In this document: one piece after another, positions 9,735-19,164 of the stretch
Position numbering within the stretch: position 1 is the stretch's first letter
Layout of the letters: every line of letters starts with the position of its first letter
Assembly: GCA_023381415.1 (NCBI GenBank)
Contig: JAMCUN010000032.1
Coordinates: 1 to 64,000, forward strand
Origin: Thermoplasmatota archaeon
GTDB lineage: Archaea; Thermoplasmatota; Thermoplasmata; Thermoplasmatales; GCA-001856825
Direction of reading: 5' to 3'
DNA length: 64,000 nucleotides
Position numbers and translations under genes: made by a program
The notes under the pieces: generated by a model
Told to the model about the DNA's origin: nothing
The model's input: only the letters and a program-made list of their open reading frames with translations
Databases searched by the model: none

Positions 9735-9848
9735 TCCCCCACCCAGGCGCATGTCCTTTATGAGTTTTTGCAACGAATCATTTTTTCAATTTTTTCATTT
9801 TCTGTTCAGGGCTATAAAGTTAAAATACAGACAGACCGATTTTTACAT

Positions 9849-10319
9849 ATGTTCAGAGCTAACCCAAGGCATTCATATCTCATGGAAATGGAGGAGTTCA
9901 ATTCAATCCTCCTGGAGGATTTCGTAAATAGTTATGGAAAGACCCTGCTGCTGCTTGGGGATGGTGTTTTTGTCGATGCACATTACCTAAAGAGGAAACT
10001 TGGAAATCAATTGTACATACAGAGAATTCTTAATATGTACCAGTTCCAAAAGACCATAGTTGAAGATTTTTACTATGACGATTTCTCTATCTTCATCGTA
10101 GTGAGGCTTTCCGAATTGAAGGAATGGAAGGAAGACGTGCTCCTCAACATATATGATGCACTAGAAGAGATATCTAGACGCACGGAAACGCCAAGCATAG
10201 TATATTTGGTGACGGACGAAGAGTTCAGGCCATATTGGATAGACAACGTATTCCACAGGAAGATATTCGAGGTCGTTAAGAGATGGGAAGAAACACCCCT
10301 AGCCTCAGAATGGAAATAG
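9849..10319 (+). CDS. Unknown protein, first gene of the PolB2 cluster
   Basis: A 156-residue protein rich in aromatic and acidic residues with no recognised domain. The frame is open from 9768, but a TATA-like CTATAAAG at 9812-9819 sits about 30 bases before the ATG at 9849, suggesting a leaderless start there; ATG 9882 is a further option. It overlaps the next small gene, which overlaps the polymerase gene, so all are probably co-transcribed. A role linked to the polymerase is inference from position only. Confidence 0.6.
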   Translation: MFRANPRHSYLMEMEEFNSILLEDFVNSYGKTLLLLGDGVFVDAHYLKRKLGNQLYIQRILNMYQFQKTIVEDFYYDDFSIFIVVRLSELKEWKEDVLLNIYDALEEISRRTETPSIVYLVTDEEFRPYWIDNVFHRKIFEVVKRWEETPLASEWK

Positions 10320-10501
10320 AAGGGATAACAGAGGAGATAAGGAAAGCAGAAAGATTGATGAGCAATCGTGACAGGGAGATAGCGGAAGACTTCATAAGGA
10401 AGATAAAGCTTCACATTCCGGAGGGCTCTATAACTAGCCTGGACCCATATTTCTCCTTCCTCCTCTTCGTTCTTATCGAAATGAAAAAAGAACTCAGATG
10501 A
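10283..10501 (+). CDS. Small protein of unknown function between PolB2 genes
   Basis: A 72-residue protein (63 if the ATG at 10310 is used). The ATG at 10283 has a GAGGT ribosome site 8 bases upstream, which decides for it weakly. It contains a charged helix (EGITEEIRKAERLMSNRDREIAEDF) and a short hydrophobic patch (FSFLLFVLIEM). The stop overlaps the polymerase start (ATGA). No family recognised. Confidence 0.55.
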   Translation: MGRNTPSLRMEIEGITEEIRKAERLMSNRDREIAEDFIRKIKLHIPEGSITSLDPYFSFLLFVLIEMKKELR

Positions 10502-12480
10502 TCGTTGATGCATGGAGTGGAAGGTCTCTTTATACAATAGACGAAAACAGGAATGTCAAGAAATGGAGTTACGATCACACAGTATACGTGGCAGGGGACA
10601 GATTGGAGAGACTTACGGACGAAATAGACTCGGTATCCTGGATAAAATGGGGATTGGAAGAGCGTGAGGACATTTTTTCAAGGAAAAAAGTGGTAAGTGT
10701 AACAATACCGCCGAATAAGATGGGGGAGCTGATACTTGCAATAGAGAAGATAGGGAATTACAGGGATTTCAAGATCTATAATGCGGACATAAACATCGTA
10801 CAGTCGTTCATGGTCAAGAACAGACTGCACTTTTTCGGAGATGAAACGGGAAAGGATTTCGAGATACCTGACTTCAACGTATTGGAGATAAAATTCATAG
10901 ATTCATTGGAGGAGATGGAGATCAATGGCGAACTTTTCACCAACCTACCCTCTTCGTTCGACTACTTTTTCTCCAACATGAAGGATGCCAACATTATTGT
11001 ATCAGAAGGAGGTGACAGGCACTTTCCTGAGTTCTTTGCGACAGCCAGGAGGCAGGGGTACGAAGCAAGGACGTACAGAAGCAGGGAAAGGACGTACACT
11101 TCCTACGGGAGGATCAGCCACAGGGCCAGCGGATTCAACATCTATGGGATACCTCACGTAGACAGGAATACATCGTTCATATTAAGCGAAGGGGGGCTGG
11201 AAGGATTGGAGACAATATCCAAGATCACCTCTCTCCCGCTCTTTCACGCAGCGCGAATCACTCCCGGAACCGCAGTTTCATCCTACGAGGTGAAAAAATC
11301 GCTTGAGAGGGGCATAATGATACCTCTTTACAAGGATGATCACGAGATGATGAAGGGCATGGATACGTTCATAAGCGCTGACAGGGGCGGCCTCTATCTC
11401 CAGCCCATACCAGGCATATACGAAAAAATTCACGAAATTGACTTCAGTTCTATGTATCCTTCAATAATAGTGAACTACAACCTTTCGCCGGAAACTATCA
11501 ACGTTAGATGCAAGAAATACATGAAGATAGATGACCTCGGATACGAGATATGCCTGGACAGGAGAGGGATATTATCCGATTTCCTGTCCGATCTTCTGGA
11601 CCTCAGGCTCTACTACAAGAGCAGGAAAGCGTCAGATGAAAGGTTCGGGAGAAGGGACGCTGTCCTCAAGTGGCTACTGCTGACATCATTCGGATATACG
11701 GGCTACAAGAATGCCAAGTTCGGCAGAATAGAGGTCCACGAATCGATAACCTGCCTTGGAAGGAAGATACTAACGGAAAGCGTCAGGATTGCTGAGGAGG
11801 AAGGATTCCGGCCCATACATGGTATTGTTGACTCGCTCTGGCTTCAGGGGAATGGAGACATAAGGAGGGTTATGGAAAGGGTAGAGGATATGAGCAGGCT
11901 GAAGATATCGCTGGAAGGTTTCTATAAGTGGATTGTCTTCCTCCCAGCCAGAGACGGAAGTGGAGCACTTAACAGGTACTTCGGACTGATGAGCAACGGA
12001 AAGTTCAAGGTGAGGGGGATTGAGTTGCGCCGAACAGATTTCCCGAAAATTTGCAAGGATATGCAGGAGGACATACTGAGGATATACTCCGCCGTATCAA
12101 GGATAGAGGATTTCACTGCATATTACAAGGATGTAAGGAGCATATACGACTCTTACGTAGACAGGTTGGTAAGAGGAGACGTCGGCGATTCTGATCTGAA
12201 GCTTTCAATAGTAGCGACACGAAGGCCAGAGAACTACAAGGTCGACGGCATAAGGAAGAGAGCCATAGAAAAGGCAGGTGACGCTGGACCGGGGGACAAA
12301 GTATCAATGTTCGTTGTAGACGAGAGGAGCGGCATCGTGGACATTGAAAACCTGGAGAACAGGTACGACAAGGATTACTACCTTAGGAAATTGAAGATGT
12401 CCTGGGAAAGCATATCTTATCCGTACAGGCATCAATCTATAATAAGACAAAAGAGTATAGAGGAGTATGATACAGATTGA
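10498..12480 (+). CDS. Family B DNA polymerase, PolB2-like with altered catalytic motif
   Basis: A 660-residue polymerase of family B. Motif A is intact at D315 (EIDFSSMYPSIIVNYNLSPET). Motif B is LKWLLLTSFGYTGYKN starting near K391, lacking the usual Asn-Ser-x-Tyr-Gly. Motif C reads HGIVDSLW (441-448): the first Asp of the standard YGDTDS is Ile443, while D445 remains. The N-terminal half is short and I cannot find the DIE/DYD exonuclease motifs. These are hallmarks of the archaeal PolB2 group, once thought inactive and later linked to lesion bypass in Sulfolobus. It is unlikely to be the main replicase. Confidence 0.85.
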   Translation: MIVDAWSGRSLYTIDENRNVKKWSYDHTVYVAGDRLERLTDEIDSVSWIKWGLEEREDIFSRKKVVSVTIPPNKMGELILAIEKIGNYRDFKIYNADINIVQSFMVKNRLHFFGDETGKDFEIPDFNVLEIKFIDSLEEMEINGELFTNLPSSFDYFFSNMKDANIIVSEGGDRHFPEFFATARRQGYEARTYRSRERTYTSYGRISHRASGFNIYGIPHVDRNTSFILSEGGLEGLETISKITSLPLFHAARITPGTAVSSYEVKKSLERGIMIPLYKDDHEMMKGMDTFISADRGGLYLQPIPGIYEKIHEIDFSSMYPSIIVNYNLSPETINVRCKKYMKIDDLGYEICLDRRGILSDFLSDLLDLRLYYKSRKASDERFGRRDAVLKWLLLTSFGYTGYKNAKFGRIEVHESITCLGRKILTESVRIAEEEGFRPIHGIVDSLWLQGNGDIRRVMERVEDMSRLKISLEGFYKWIVFLPARDGSGALNRYFGLMSNGKFKVRGIELRRTDFPKICKDMQEDILRIYSAVSRIEDFTAYYKDVRSIYDSYVDRLVRGDVGDSDLKLSIVATRRPENYKVDGIRKRAIEKAGDAGPGDKVSMFVVDERSGIVDIENLENRYDKDYYLRKLKMSWESISYPYRHQSIIRQKSIEEYDTD

Positions 12481-12754
12481 AAACCTGTCATTAGATGGGG
12501 AGACATATACAGGCATAAAAATCGATACCAAACCTGCCCCGATAGTGGTCATAAACGGAAGGAAAGGTTTCCTTATGTGTGGTTACCTGAACATGGAGGC
12601 AGCGGACAAGACAGGGGCAATAGCCGTTTCCATATCCGGGGTGAACTCATTTGATGACCTCCTTAACAAGGAAGTTGGGAAGATAAGCGTTAAGGCGAGG
12701 CAGGAGGGCGTCAAGGAAGGTATGACAGGGAAGGAAGCCCTGAAGTTCCTATAG
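12467..12754 (+). CDS. DUF1805 family protein
   Basis: A 95-residue protein with the family core GFLMCGYLNMEAADKTG and the end VKEGMTGKEALKFL. Function of DUF1805 is not established. It starts 14 bases inside the polymerase gene, so it is probably co-expressed with it. The cysteine in LMCGYL is conserved in the family as I know it. Confidence 0.8.
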   Translation: MIQIENLSLDGETYTGIKIDTKPAPIVVINGRKGFLMCGYLNMEAADKTGAIAVSISGVNSFDDLLNKEVGKISVKARQEGVKEGMTGKEALKFL

Positions 12755-12823
12755 GGTGGAAGTACGCGCCACCTGCACGAACTCAGGAAATAGATGGATT
12801 GATACGTGACTTCCCCTACGCAC

Positions 12824-13762
12824 TCACTCGTGCAACACCTGACTGATAACCCTTAGAGGATTTTGCCACATTACCTGATCTGCACGATCACCGAGCTTCT
12901 CTGCGAGATCCTTTACCTTGGATATACTTTCGAATCCTCTGGGTGTGTCGTCTATACCCAGGAAGTCTGTTCCCAGGGCCACATGATCCCATCCAAAATT
13001 ATCCCCAACATACAGCATGTGCTTTACCATGTCATCTATGGAAGGCTCCTTTCCCAGGGTAGACATGATACCCGTGATACCAACCACCCCACCTGTCTTC
13101 ACAATCGCACCTATCGATTCGTCATCAAGATTTCTAACGTGGTTGAAAACACCCTTTGCATTTCCGTGAGATGAAATCACGGGCTTCCTGGACAAGCTGC
13201 ATGTGTCGATGATTGTATTCCTGCTTGCGTGGGCAACGTCAACGATCATGTTATTAGAATTCGCTATTTCTATCAGCTCCACTCCGGATCCTGTAAGGCC
13301 ATAGTCCTTCCTTGACATCGCAGCTGCAGCAAATTTTGTGTCATAATTCCAGGTCAGCCCTACCGCCCTCAGGCCCAAGTCGTGAAGCAAATACAGATCG
13401 AATGGATCCCTGAGGCAGTCGGTCCCTTCCAAACTGAGGAGGAGCTTGGTCCCCTGCTTCATTATATCGGAATGATTCTTAACGATAGAAACCAGGCCCT
13501 TTCTTTCAAGGTATTTGTAAAACTTAAGCTGCTCCATCAGGTCATCCCACAGCGGAACTGTTGACCTTGCAGGATGGCCATACTGCTTTGAGAGTTCCTC
13601 CGCCCTGTCATTCACGACCGAGATGTGCGGAAAGCATACCCCAAATATGACTGCGTCCTCGAATCTGCTAATTTCCCTTAAGTTGGATTGCTCAGTCGAA
13701 GAAATTATGTCAGCTCGCTGTGACGTAACACCCATGTCTTCATGCAAGTCGATTAACTTCAC
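12824..13762 (-). CDS. Membrane dipeptidase (peptidase family M19)
   Basis: A zinc dipeptidase of the amidohydrolase fold. The first metal pair is in LIDLHEDMG (H-x-D), later ligands are in LSLEGTD and DVAHASRNT, and the C-terminal part has VALGTDFLGIDD and QNPLRVISQVL. The usual SHS motif reads SSHGNAKGV here, a mild variant. At 312 aa it is slightly shorter than bacterial members and lacks a signal peptide, so it is probably cytoplasmic. It is convergent with the polymerase cluster. Confidence 0.88.
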   Translation of the reverse strand: MKLIDLHEDMGVTSQRADIISSTEQSNLREISRFEDAVIFGVCFPHISVVNDRAEELSKQYGHPARSTVPLWDDLMEQLKFYKYLERKGLVSIVKNHSDIMKQGTKLLLSLEGTDCLRDPFDLYLLHDLGLRAVGLTWNYDTKFAAAAMSRKDYGLTGSGVELIEIANSNNMIVDVAHASRNTIIDTCSLSRKPVISSHGNAKGVFNHVRNLDDESIGAIVKTGGVVGITGIMSTLGKEPSIDDMVKHMLYVGDNFGWDHVALGTDFLGIDDTPRGFESISKVKDLAEKLGDRADQVMWQNPLRVISQVLHE

Positions 13763-13833
13763 AACTTAATAGGGAGATGGGGCTATTTAAATTTTAGAAG
13801 GGAATGGGCAATCCTCAGGGGATTAGAAGTAGA

Positions 13834-14262
13834 TCATTTGTAAAGTTCATACACCTTCAGGTAAGAACCCTTCTTCCTGCTTATGATATCAGCTTCCTCT
13901 GACTCTACTGTTGCAGATCCTACCTGTCTCCCATCAGCGTCTTCTATTATGCATGTCATCCCCTTCCTGAGGGTTCCTACAACGCTCTTTATTCCTGCAG
14001 AATATAGGTTTGCCCCGTTCTTGATTCCATTGTAGGCGCCCTGGTCTATCACAACCTTTGGAAAATTCTGGGATTTCATGATCTTCAAAGTCGGAAGCCA
14101 CCTTCCCTGAACTCTGACGAGTATAGGTATTGAACTGTCAAATATTACTGCGTGATCATTTTCCTCTATCTCCAGCGTTTTGGACTCTATTGCTATTCCA
14201 AAATTATCCAAAATTTCCTTGAATTCCTTTGTCTCTCTCTTTGACAGGAAGTGTCTTTTCAC
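13834..14262 (-). CDS. PUA-domain protein (archaeal MCT-1/Tma20-like)
   Basis: A 142-residue RNA-binding protein. The N-terminal part (KRHFLSKRETKEFKEIL) matches the pre-PUA domain, and the C-terminal PUA domain contains VVIDQGAYNGIKNGANLYSAGI and MTCIIEDADGRQVGSATV. The eukaryotic relatives act in ribosome recycling and re-initiation; the archaeal role is not settled. It stands between the dipeptidase and purA on the same strand. Confidence 0.85.
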   Translation of the reverse strand: MKRHFLSKRETKEFKEILDNFGIAIESKTLEIEENDHAVIFDSSIPILVRVQGRWLPTLKIMKSQNFPKVVIDQGAYNGIKNGANLYSAGIKSVVGTLRKGMTCIIEDADGRQVGSATVESEEADIISRKKGSYLKVYELYK

Positions 14263-14347
14263 TGAATTAATAATAGCGTTTTCTCTATAAACATTACGCC
14301 ACCACCCTGTGGCTAAGTTAATGATGGATTCATTGATATGGATATGC

Positions 14348-15559
14348 TCAGACTACTATCTCCCCTTTCGTTTCTATGTCGTCCCTCCTCTCTCCCACCC
14401 CCACCAGAACTATCGGGATCTTCAAATCGTCCTCTAAGAATTCGATGTAATCTTTCAATCGGCTACTGTCTGTGTCCCATCCCTCGAAAGATTCATAATT
14501 CACCCTGTCAGGAACGATTGCAGGATCGAATTCCCTCACCTCAGATCCATTTTCCTCGTAAGACACTGCGACCTTGATTGTACGCATCTTCCCAAGAACA
14601 TCAACCTTTGTAAGTGCAAGGTAGTCAAGGGAGTTCAATCTGACTGCCTTTCTCAACATCGGAAGGTCCAGGTAACCAACACGTCTTGGCCTCCCAGTTG
14701 TGGTACCAAATTCGTGACCGAGTTCCCTAAGCCTATCTGCTTCTGGACCCGTCATCTCTGTAGGAAATACGCCTTCGCCCACCCTCGTTGTATATGCCTT
14801 GGCAACGCCAAGGAACTTCGAAAAGTACTTCGGTGAAAGGCCAGTTCCTACCGTCACTCCTGCCGAAGTGGTGTGAGATGAGGTAACAAAGGGGTAAGTG
14901 CCAGCGTCCAGATCTATGAATGTCCCATTTGCCGTCTCGAATAAGGCTCGTTTCCCACTGTTCAGCTCTTCCTCCAGGTAGGCTCTCGTATCGCATACGT
15001 ACGGTTCAATTTCTTTATAGTCTGCCATCATAGCATCAGTATAACCCTCCTCCATCGGAATCTGGTAGATTCTGCTCAGCAGGGAAAGCCTCTTCCTCAG
15101 AACATCTGGATCGGAGAAGTCCATTGTCCTGATACCGTATCTCCCTGATTTTGACTCATAGGCGGGTCCGATGCCCTTCATAGTGGTCCCTATTTTCCCC
15201 TCCCCCCTCAGTTGCTCCAGATAACCGTCACGTTTAAAGTGCAAGTTGGTGACAACATGAGCCAGGTTAGAGACCTTTAGGTCAAAGTTCGACCTGAACG
15301 TTCGCAGGAACTTGATCTCTTCTATCAGTCGGCTCAAGTTTATTACTATACCCTGAGCAATTACAACTGTTCTTGCCCTCAAAAAGCCTGCAGGAACAAG
15401 GTGGTATTTCAAAGTTCTATCCCCAACGACTACAGTGTGACCTGCGTTCTCTCCCCCGTTGAACCTGACATTTATATCAAAATCCTTTGAAAGATGATCT
15501 ATGATCTTGCCTTTCCCTTCGTCGCCAAATTGGCAGCCAACTAAAGTCAGGGTATCCAT
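14348..15559 (-). CDS. purA: Adenylosuccinate synthetase
   Basis: Joins IMP and aspartate with GTP to make adenylosuccinate on the way to AMP. The P-loop-like GCQFGDEGKGKIID is at the extreme N-terminus, followed by FNGGENAGHTVVV, TMKGIGPAYESK and the GTP-binding TKVDVL. The frame is open to 15616, but the ATG at 15559 (MDTLTLVGCQFGDEGKG) gives the normal family start and is preceded by an AAAAGGTTCAG site. Confidence 0.93.
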   Translation of the reverse strand: MDTLTLVGCQFGDEGKGKIIDHLSKDFDINVRFNGGENAGHTVVVGDRTLKYHLVPAGFLRARTVVIAQGIVINLSRLIEEIKFLRTFRSNFDLKVSNLAHVVTNLHFKRDGYLEQLRGEGKIGTTMKGIGPAYESKSGRYGIRTMDFSDPDVLRKRLSLLSRIYQIPMEEGYTDAMMADYKEIEPYVCDTRAYLEEELNSGKRALFETANGTFIDLDAGTYPFVTSSHTTSAGVTVGTGLSPKYFSKFLGVAKAYTTRVGEGVFPTEMTGPEADRLRELGHEFGTTTGRPRRVGYLDLPMLRKAVRLNSLDYLALTKVDVLGKMRTIKVAVSYEENGSEVREFDPAIVPDRVNYESFEGWDTDSSRLKDYIEFLEDDLKIPIVLVGVGERRDDIETKGEIVV

Positions 15560-15823
15560 CTGAACCTTTTGACTATATGGATGAACAGATAATAACTTTT
15601 CATCTGTTATTCTCATAACCTGAGGGAAAGGTGGAGTTTTGCGAATTTTTGGACGTTGCCTTGCTAATGAAAGTTATTCCAGTTCAAAATCAGACTCCCT
15701 GCAGCACTCTCCCGACTCCCGGTCAGTTCCCTCCCTCCTTGCTCCTGTAGTCGGGGAAACTTCAAGCTGTGTAAATGTCAGAGAATCAAATATTATTATA
15801 CACTCGATTCAATTCATGCGGCA

Positions 15824-17350
15824 ATGACTTTAATGGGTAAGCTACGAGGATTTGGTGTGGCACTTAGGTATTTTCCAAGGGCAAGATATTTGCGTTATTA
15901 TCAGAAAACCCTGGAAAATACTGGAAAGCCACCCGACAGAACTCGGAGCATCAGGGAGGCAACAAAGCTAAGGGACAGCATGATAAAATCTGGCCCACTC
16001 TTCATTAAGTTAGGTCAACTGCTTTCGTCTAGGAGAGATGTCATTCCGGAGGAATTCGTTGAAGTCTTGACAGACCTGCAGGACTCCGTTCCAATGCCCC
16101 CTATTGAGCCGGTGAAGGAATTGATAGAAGAGGAGGTCGGCAAGATAGAAGAAGTATTTGAGGAGTTTGATGAATCTGGGGTCTCAGGGGCAAGCCTGGG
16201 ACTGGTTTACAAGGCAAGATACAAGGGGAACGTGGTTGCGGTCAAGGTTAACCGACCGAAGATTCAAGAAACAATTAGGAAGGATAGGGACAAAGTCCTG
16301 GCGTTCGTTGGATTGCTTGAGAGGTATACGGGAAAGACGTTTTCACTGTCCACATTCGCTGAACAGTTCCTATCCAGCCTAGAACTTGAACTTGATTATA
16401 GGCGTGAAGCAGAATCAATTCAGATCATAGGGGAGAAGATAAAAGAGCTGGACCTTGAGATGGATGTCATCGTTCCTAAGGTTTTCAAGGAGATTTCTAC
16501 ATCAAGGGTTCTAGTGATGGAGTATCTTGATTTTATCAAGATCACCGACACAGAGGAATTGAGGAGAAACGGCGCGAATCCAGCCAGGTTGGCTAAAGTG
16601 ATTGACGAACTGTTCCTAAGGCTTGCCCTCAGGGAGGGCAGGTTCCATGCAGACCCCCATCCTGGTAACCTTGGATGGAGCAGGAGTAAGAAGATCGTAC
16701 TGTTGGACTACGGTATGACTTCGGAACTGGCCGAGCAGATGAGAGACAAATTGCTGATGGGATATTATTACCTGTCAACACTCGATGCATCCCATCTGTT
16801 AAGTGTTCTTGTTGATATTGACCTCGTGGACCCCTTAGCTGACAGGAGATTCATGGAAGAAGCCTTGTCGACAATATTCAAGGACCTTGAAGGAAAGGAA
16901 ATCAACAAGATGGAATATCAGGAACTTGTGCACAGGGCAAACACGGTCTTATTCAGATTTCCTTTCCGTCTGCCGTACAACCTTGCCCTCTTCGCCCGCA
17001 TGTCCGTTATCCTTGACGGAGTATGCAAGTCGCTAGATCCAAACTTCAATTTCGTAGATGTTGTAGCGGAAATAATGAAAGAGGAGAAGGCAACCTACAA
17101 GATACTCAAAAGCCGTCTGTTCGAACTACCGAAGAGGATACAGAAGATAATAAACGATTATCTCACCCTACCCGACCTTGTGAAGAATATCACAAGGGGT
17201 CAGCCCCGTAAGAGGGAAAGGAGCTATCAAAACGCGATCATAGCATCCGGGTTTCTCGTATCAGGCGCAATACTTGTAACTACAACAATCTATGCGGTTA
17301 TACTCTTTGCCGGAGGCGCACTTTTCGCAGCTCTTTCTTTCAGGACTTAA
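15824..17350 (+). CDS. ABC1/UbiB-family atypical protein kinase
   Basis: An atypical kinase/ATPase of the UbiB/ADCK type. It has the KxGQ signature (FIKLGQLLSSRRDVIP), the alanine-containing nucleotide loop (SGASLGLVYKARYKGNVVAVKV), the catalytic HADPHPGN and the metal-binding LLDYGM. Two hydrophobic segments close the protein (about 465-505), so it is membrane-anchored. Relatives support quinone or lipid metabolism, which fits an organism using quinone-linked Qmo. A TATA-like TTATTATA about 28 bases before the ATG suggests a leaderless start. Confidence 0.92.
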   Translation: MTLMGKLRGFGVALRYFPRARYLRYYQKTLENTGKPPDRTRSIREATKLRDSMIKSGPLFIKLGQLLSSRRDVIPEEFVEVLTDLQDSVPMPPIEPVKELIEEEVGKIEEVFEEFDESGVSGASLGLVYKARYKGNVVAVKVNRPKIQETIRKDRDKVLAFVGLLERYTGKTFSLSTFAEQFLSSLELELDYRREAESIQIIGEKIKELDLEMDVIVPKVFKEISTSRVLVMEYLDFIKITDTEELRRNGANPARLAKVIDELFLRLALREGRFHADPHPGNLGWSRSKKIVLLDYGMTSELAEQMRDKLLMGYYYLSTLDASHLLSVLVDIDLVDPLADRRFMEEALSTIFKDLEGKEINKMEYQELVHRANTVLFRFPFRLPYNLALFARMSVILDGVCKSLDPNFNFVDVVAEIMKEEKATYKILKSRLFELPKRIQKIINDYLTLPDLVKNITRGQPRKRERSYQNAIIASGFLVSGAILVTTTIYAVILFAGGALFAALSFRT

Positions 17351-17712
17351 CTGATTGGTACTGTTTTTACTTCCTTCCTCTTCACGGTGATCTCCAGGAC
17401 GCCGTTCTCCATAGTCGCCTTTACTGAATCCGATTCGAACTCTGTGCTAATCCTGATGAATTTCGAGAACTCTTCCACTCTCTCCTCGTAAATTATCTTG
17501 CCAGCAATTCCTTTCTCCCTCTTTCCAGAAACCTTTAGACCATTCTTGGTACTTAGAATCCTTACGTCCTCTTTCTTGAAACCAGGGAGATCCAGATAAA
17601 TATGAATTTCTTCGCCTTCCTCAGAGATGTCAATGGGAGGGTAGAAGACCTCCGATATGGTCTTTATCCTTTGGCCTGCCTTTTTAGCTACTCCCTCGAT
17701 GCCTATTTGCAT
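17347..17712 (-). CDS. Small heat-shock protein, Hsp20 family
   Basis: An alpha-crystallin-domain chaperone of 121 residues. The domain runs from PPIDISEEGEEIHIYLDLPG to ENGVLEITVKRKEV, and the C-terminal VPIS resembles the IxI docking motif. The frame extends to 17763, where it overlaps the neighbouring mutase gene; the ATG at 17712 (MQIGIEGVAKKAGQ) is a more usual start. It ends convergently with the ABC1 kinase gene, overlapping by 4 bases. Confidence 0.9.
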   Translation of the reverse strand: MQIGIEGVAKKAGQRIKTISEVFYPPIDISEEGEEIHIYLDLPGFKKEDVRILSTKNGLKVSGKREKGIAGKIIYEERVEEFSKFIRISTEFESDSVKATMENGVLEITVKRKEVKTVPIS

Positions 17713-17759
17713 GCTTATGAAGGGACGAAGATAATATAAGATTTTTGTACTTTCTTTCC

Positions 17760-19091
17760 TCAATTAGAGCCAATGAGCTTCCTTATCTCCTTTTCCCGTC
17801 CTTCAATCCAGTCAGAGTTCATTGAGCTGATGTATATCCTTATTGCCGGTTCCGTGCCTGATTTCCGTAAAAGTATAAAATTATCCTTATCAACGAGCCT
17901 CAATCCGTCCATTTCATCCATTTTCATTCCTGCGTAGTTTTCCTTAAGCCTGGTTTTAATGAGATCGTAGTCCTGCCTGTTTTGGAGCTTGATTCTCCTT
18001 AACTTATAGTCTGGAAGTTCCTTGATAAGGTTTGAAATATCTCTACCCCTTGAGGCAACTATGTCCAACGCCAGTGCAACTGACAACCCGCCATCCCCGC
18101 CGTTGAGGTAGCGGGGAAGTATCACTTTCCCATTTTCCTCTCCACCCATTAGGCCATTTGTCTTAACCAATGTCTCTGATATTATAGGGGCACCTACAGG
18201 GGTCCTGATTACCCTGACGCCGTGTTTCTCGGCAATCCTGTCAATCAGAAAGCTTGACGCAACAGGAAATACAAGGTCTCCCTTCGTCTTTTCCAGTATA
18301 TGGTCTGCAACCAGCGCGACAAATTTATCCCCATCTATCATTGTGCCCGTTTCGTCAAGGAAAACTGCTCGATCGCCGTCTCCGTCATGCGCCACGGAAA
18401 AGTCAAATTTTGAATTCTTCGCGAACGATATAAGGTCCTTGATGTTTTCGTACGCAGGTTCTGGCTCCCTTCCAGGGAAAAGGCCATCTTCGTTGGCATT
18501 AACGCTTACATACTCCACTCCCAGTTTCTGGAGTAATCTGGGAGTTGTAACAAGAGTGGTAGAATTCGCACAGTCTACCATTACCCTGAAGTGCTTGTTC
18601 ATTATCCCCTTCTGATCCACGTTCTTGATTATCTCCTTCAGGTATGGGGTAACTGCATCCTCCTTTCTTAGGCTCCCAACCGTATTCCATGTGGCGAATT
18701 TGAACTTCTCAGACATAATCATTTCCTCGATTGCAGCCTCCTCTCCCTTTCCGGGATTAGTTCCATCTGTTGCTATGACCTTGAAGCCATTAAAATTCGG
18801 TGGGTTGTGGGACGCAGTTATCATAACCCCAGGGATTCTGTTCAATTTACAGTAGACCTGTATGGCAGGAGTAGGTATCATCCCTAGGTCTATCACATCC
18901 TTCCCTGAATTCTCAAGGCCAGCCTCAACCATGTTCCTCAGCAACCTGGAGGTAGTCCTGTTGTCGTATGCTAGTGCAATTTCATTCCCTTCATAATGGG
19001 TCCCAACTGCCATCCCAAATTTAAACCCCAGGTCGGGGTTCAGGCCCTGGTTTAGTATCCCCCTTATTCCGTTGGTTCCGAATAGAGGCAT
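17760..19091 (-). CDS. glmM: Phosphoglucosamine mutase / phosphomannomutase
   Basis: An alpha-D-phosphohexomutase. The N-terminus MPLFGTNGIRGILNQGLNP is family-typical, the phosphoserine loop is TASHNPPNFNGFK, the metal loop is DGDGDRAVF, and the sugar-binding loop GGEENG follows. The C-terminal phosphate site is LLRKSGTEPAIRIYI. Substrate could be glucosamine-, mannose- or glucose-phosphate; archaeal members are often multi-specific, so the symbol is tentative. Confidence 0.9.
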   Translation of the reverse strand: MPLFGTNGIRGILNQGLNPDLGFKFGMAVGTHYEGNEIALAYDNRTTSRLLRNMVEAGLENSGKDVIDLGMIPTPAIQVYCKLNRIPGVMITASHNPPNFNGFKVIATDGTNPGKGEEAAIEEMIMSEKFKFATWNTVGSLRKEDAVTPYLKEIIKNVDQKGIMNKHFRVMVDCANSTTLVTTPRLLQKLGVEYVSVNANEDGLFPGREPEPAYENIKDLISFAKNSKFDFSVAHDGDGDRAVFLDETGTMIDGDKFVALVADHILEKTKGDLVFPVASSFLIDRIAEKHGVRVIRTPVGAPIISETLVKTNGLMGGEENGKVILPRYLNGGDGGLSVALALDIVASRGRDISNLIKELPDYKLRRIKLQNRQDYDLIKTRLKENYAGMKMDEMDGLRLVDKDNFILLRKSGTEPAIRIYISSMNSDWIEGREKEIRKLIGSN

Positions 19092-19164
19092 TATCCCTCA
19101 TTGGAAGGTCTGTACTAATATTTTGCCGGTCCTTGGATGGGTTTATGAACCGCTTACGCGATCC

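Noticed and set aside
12831..12855. CCTGACTGATAACCCTTAGAGG as a possible ninth regulon palindrome
   Set aside because: The half-sites do not match at the right spacing and it lies at the 3' end of the dipeptidase gene.
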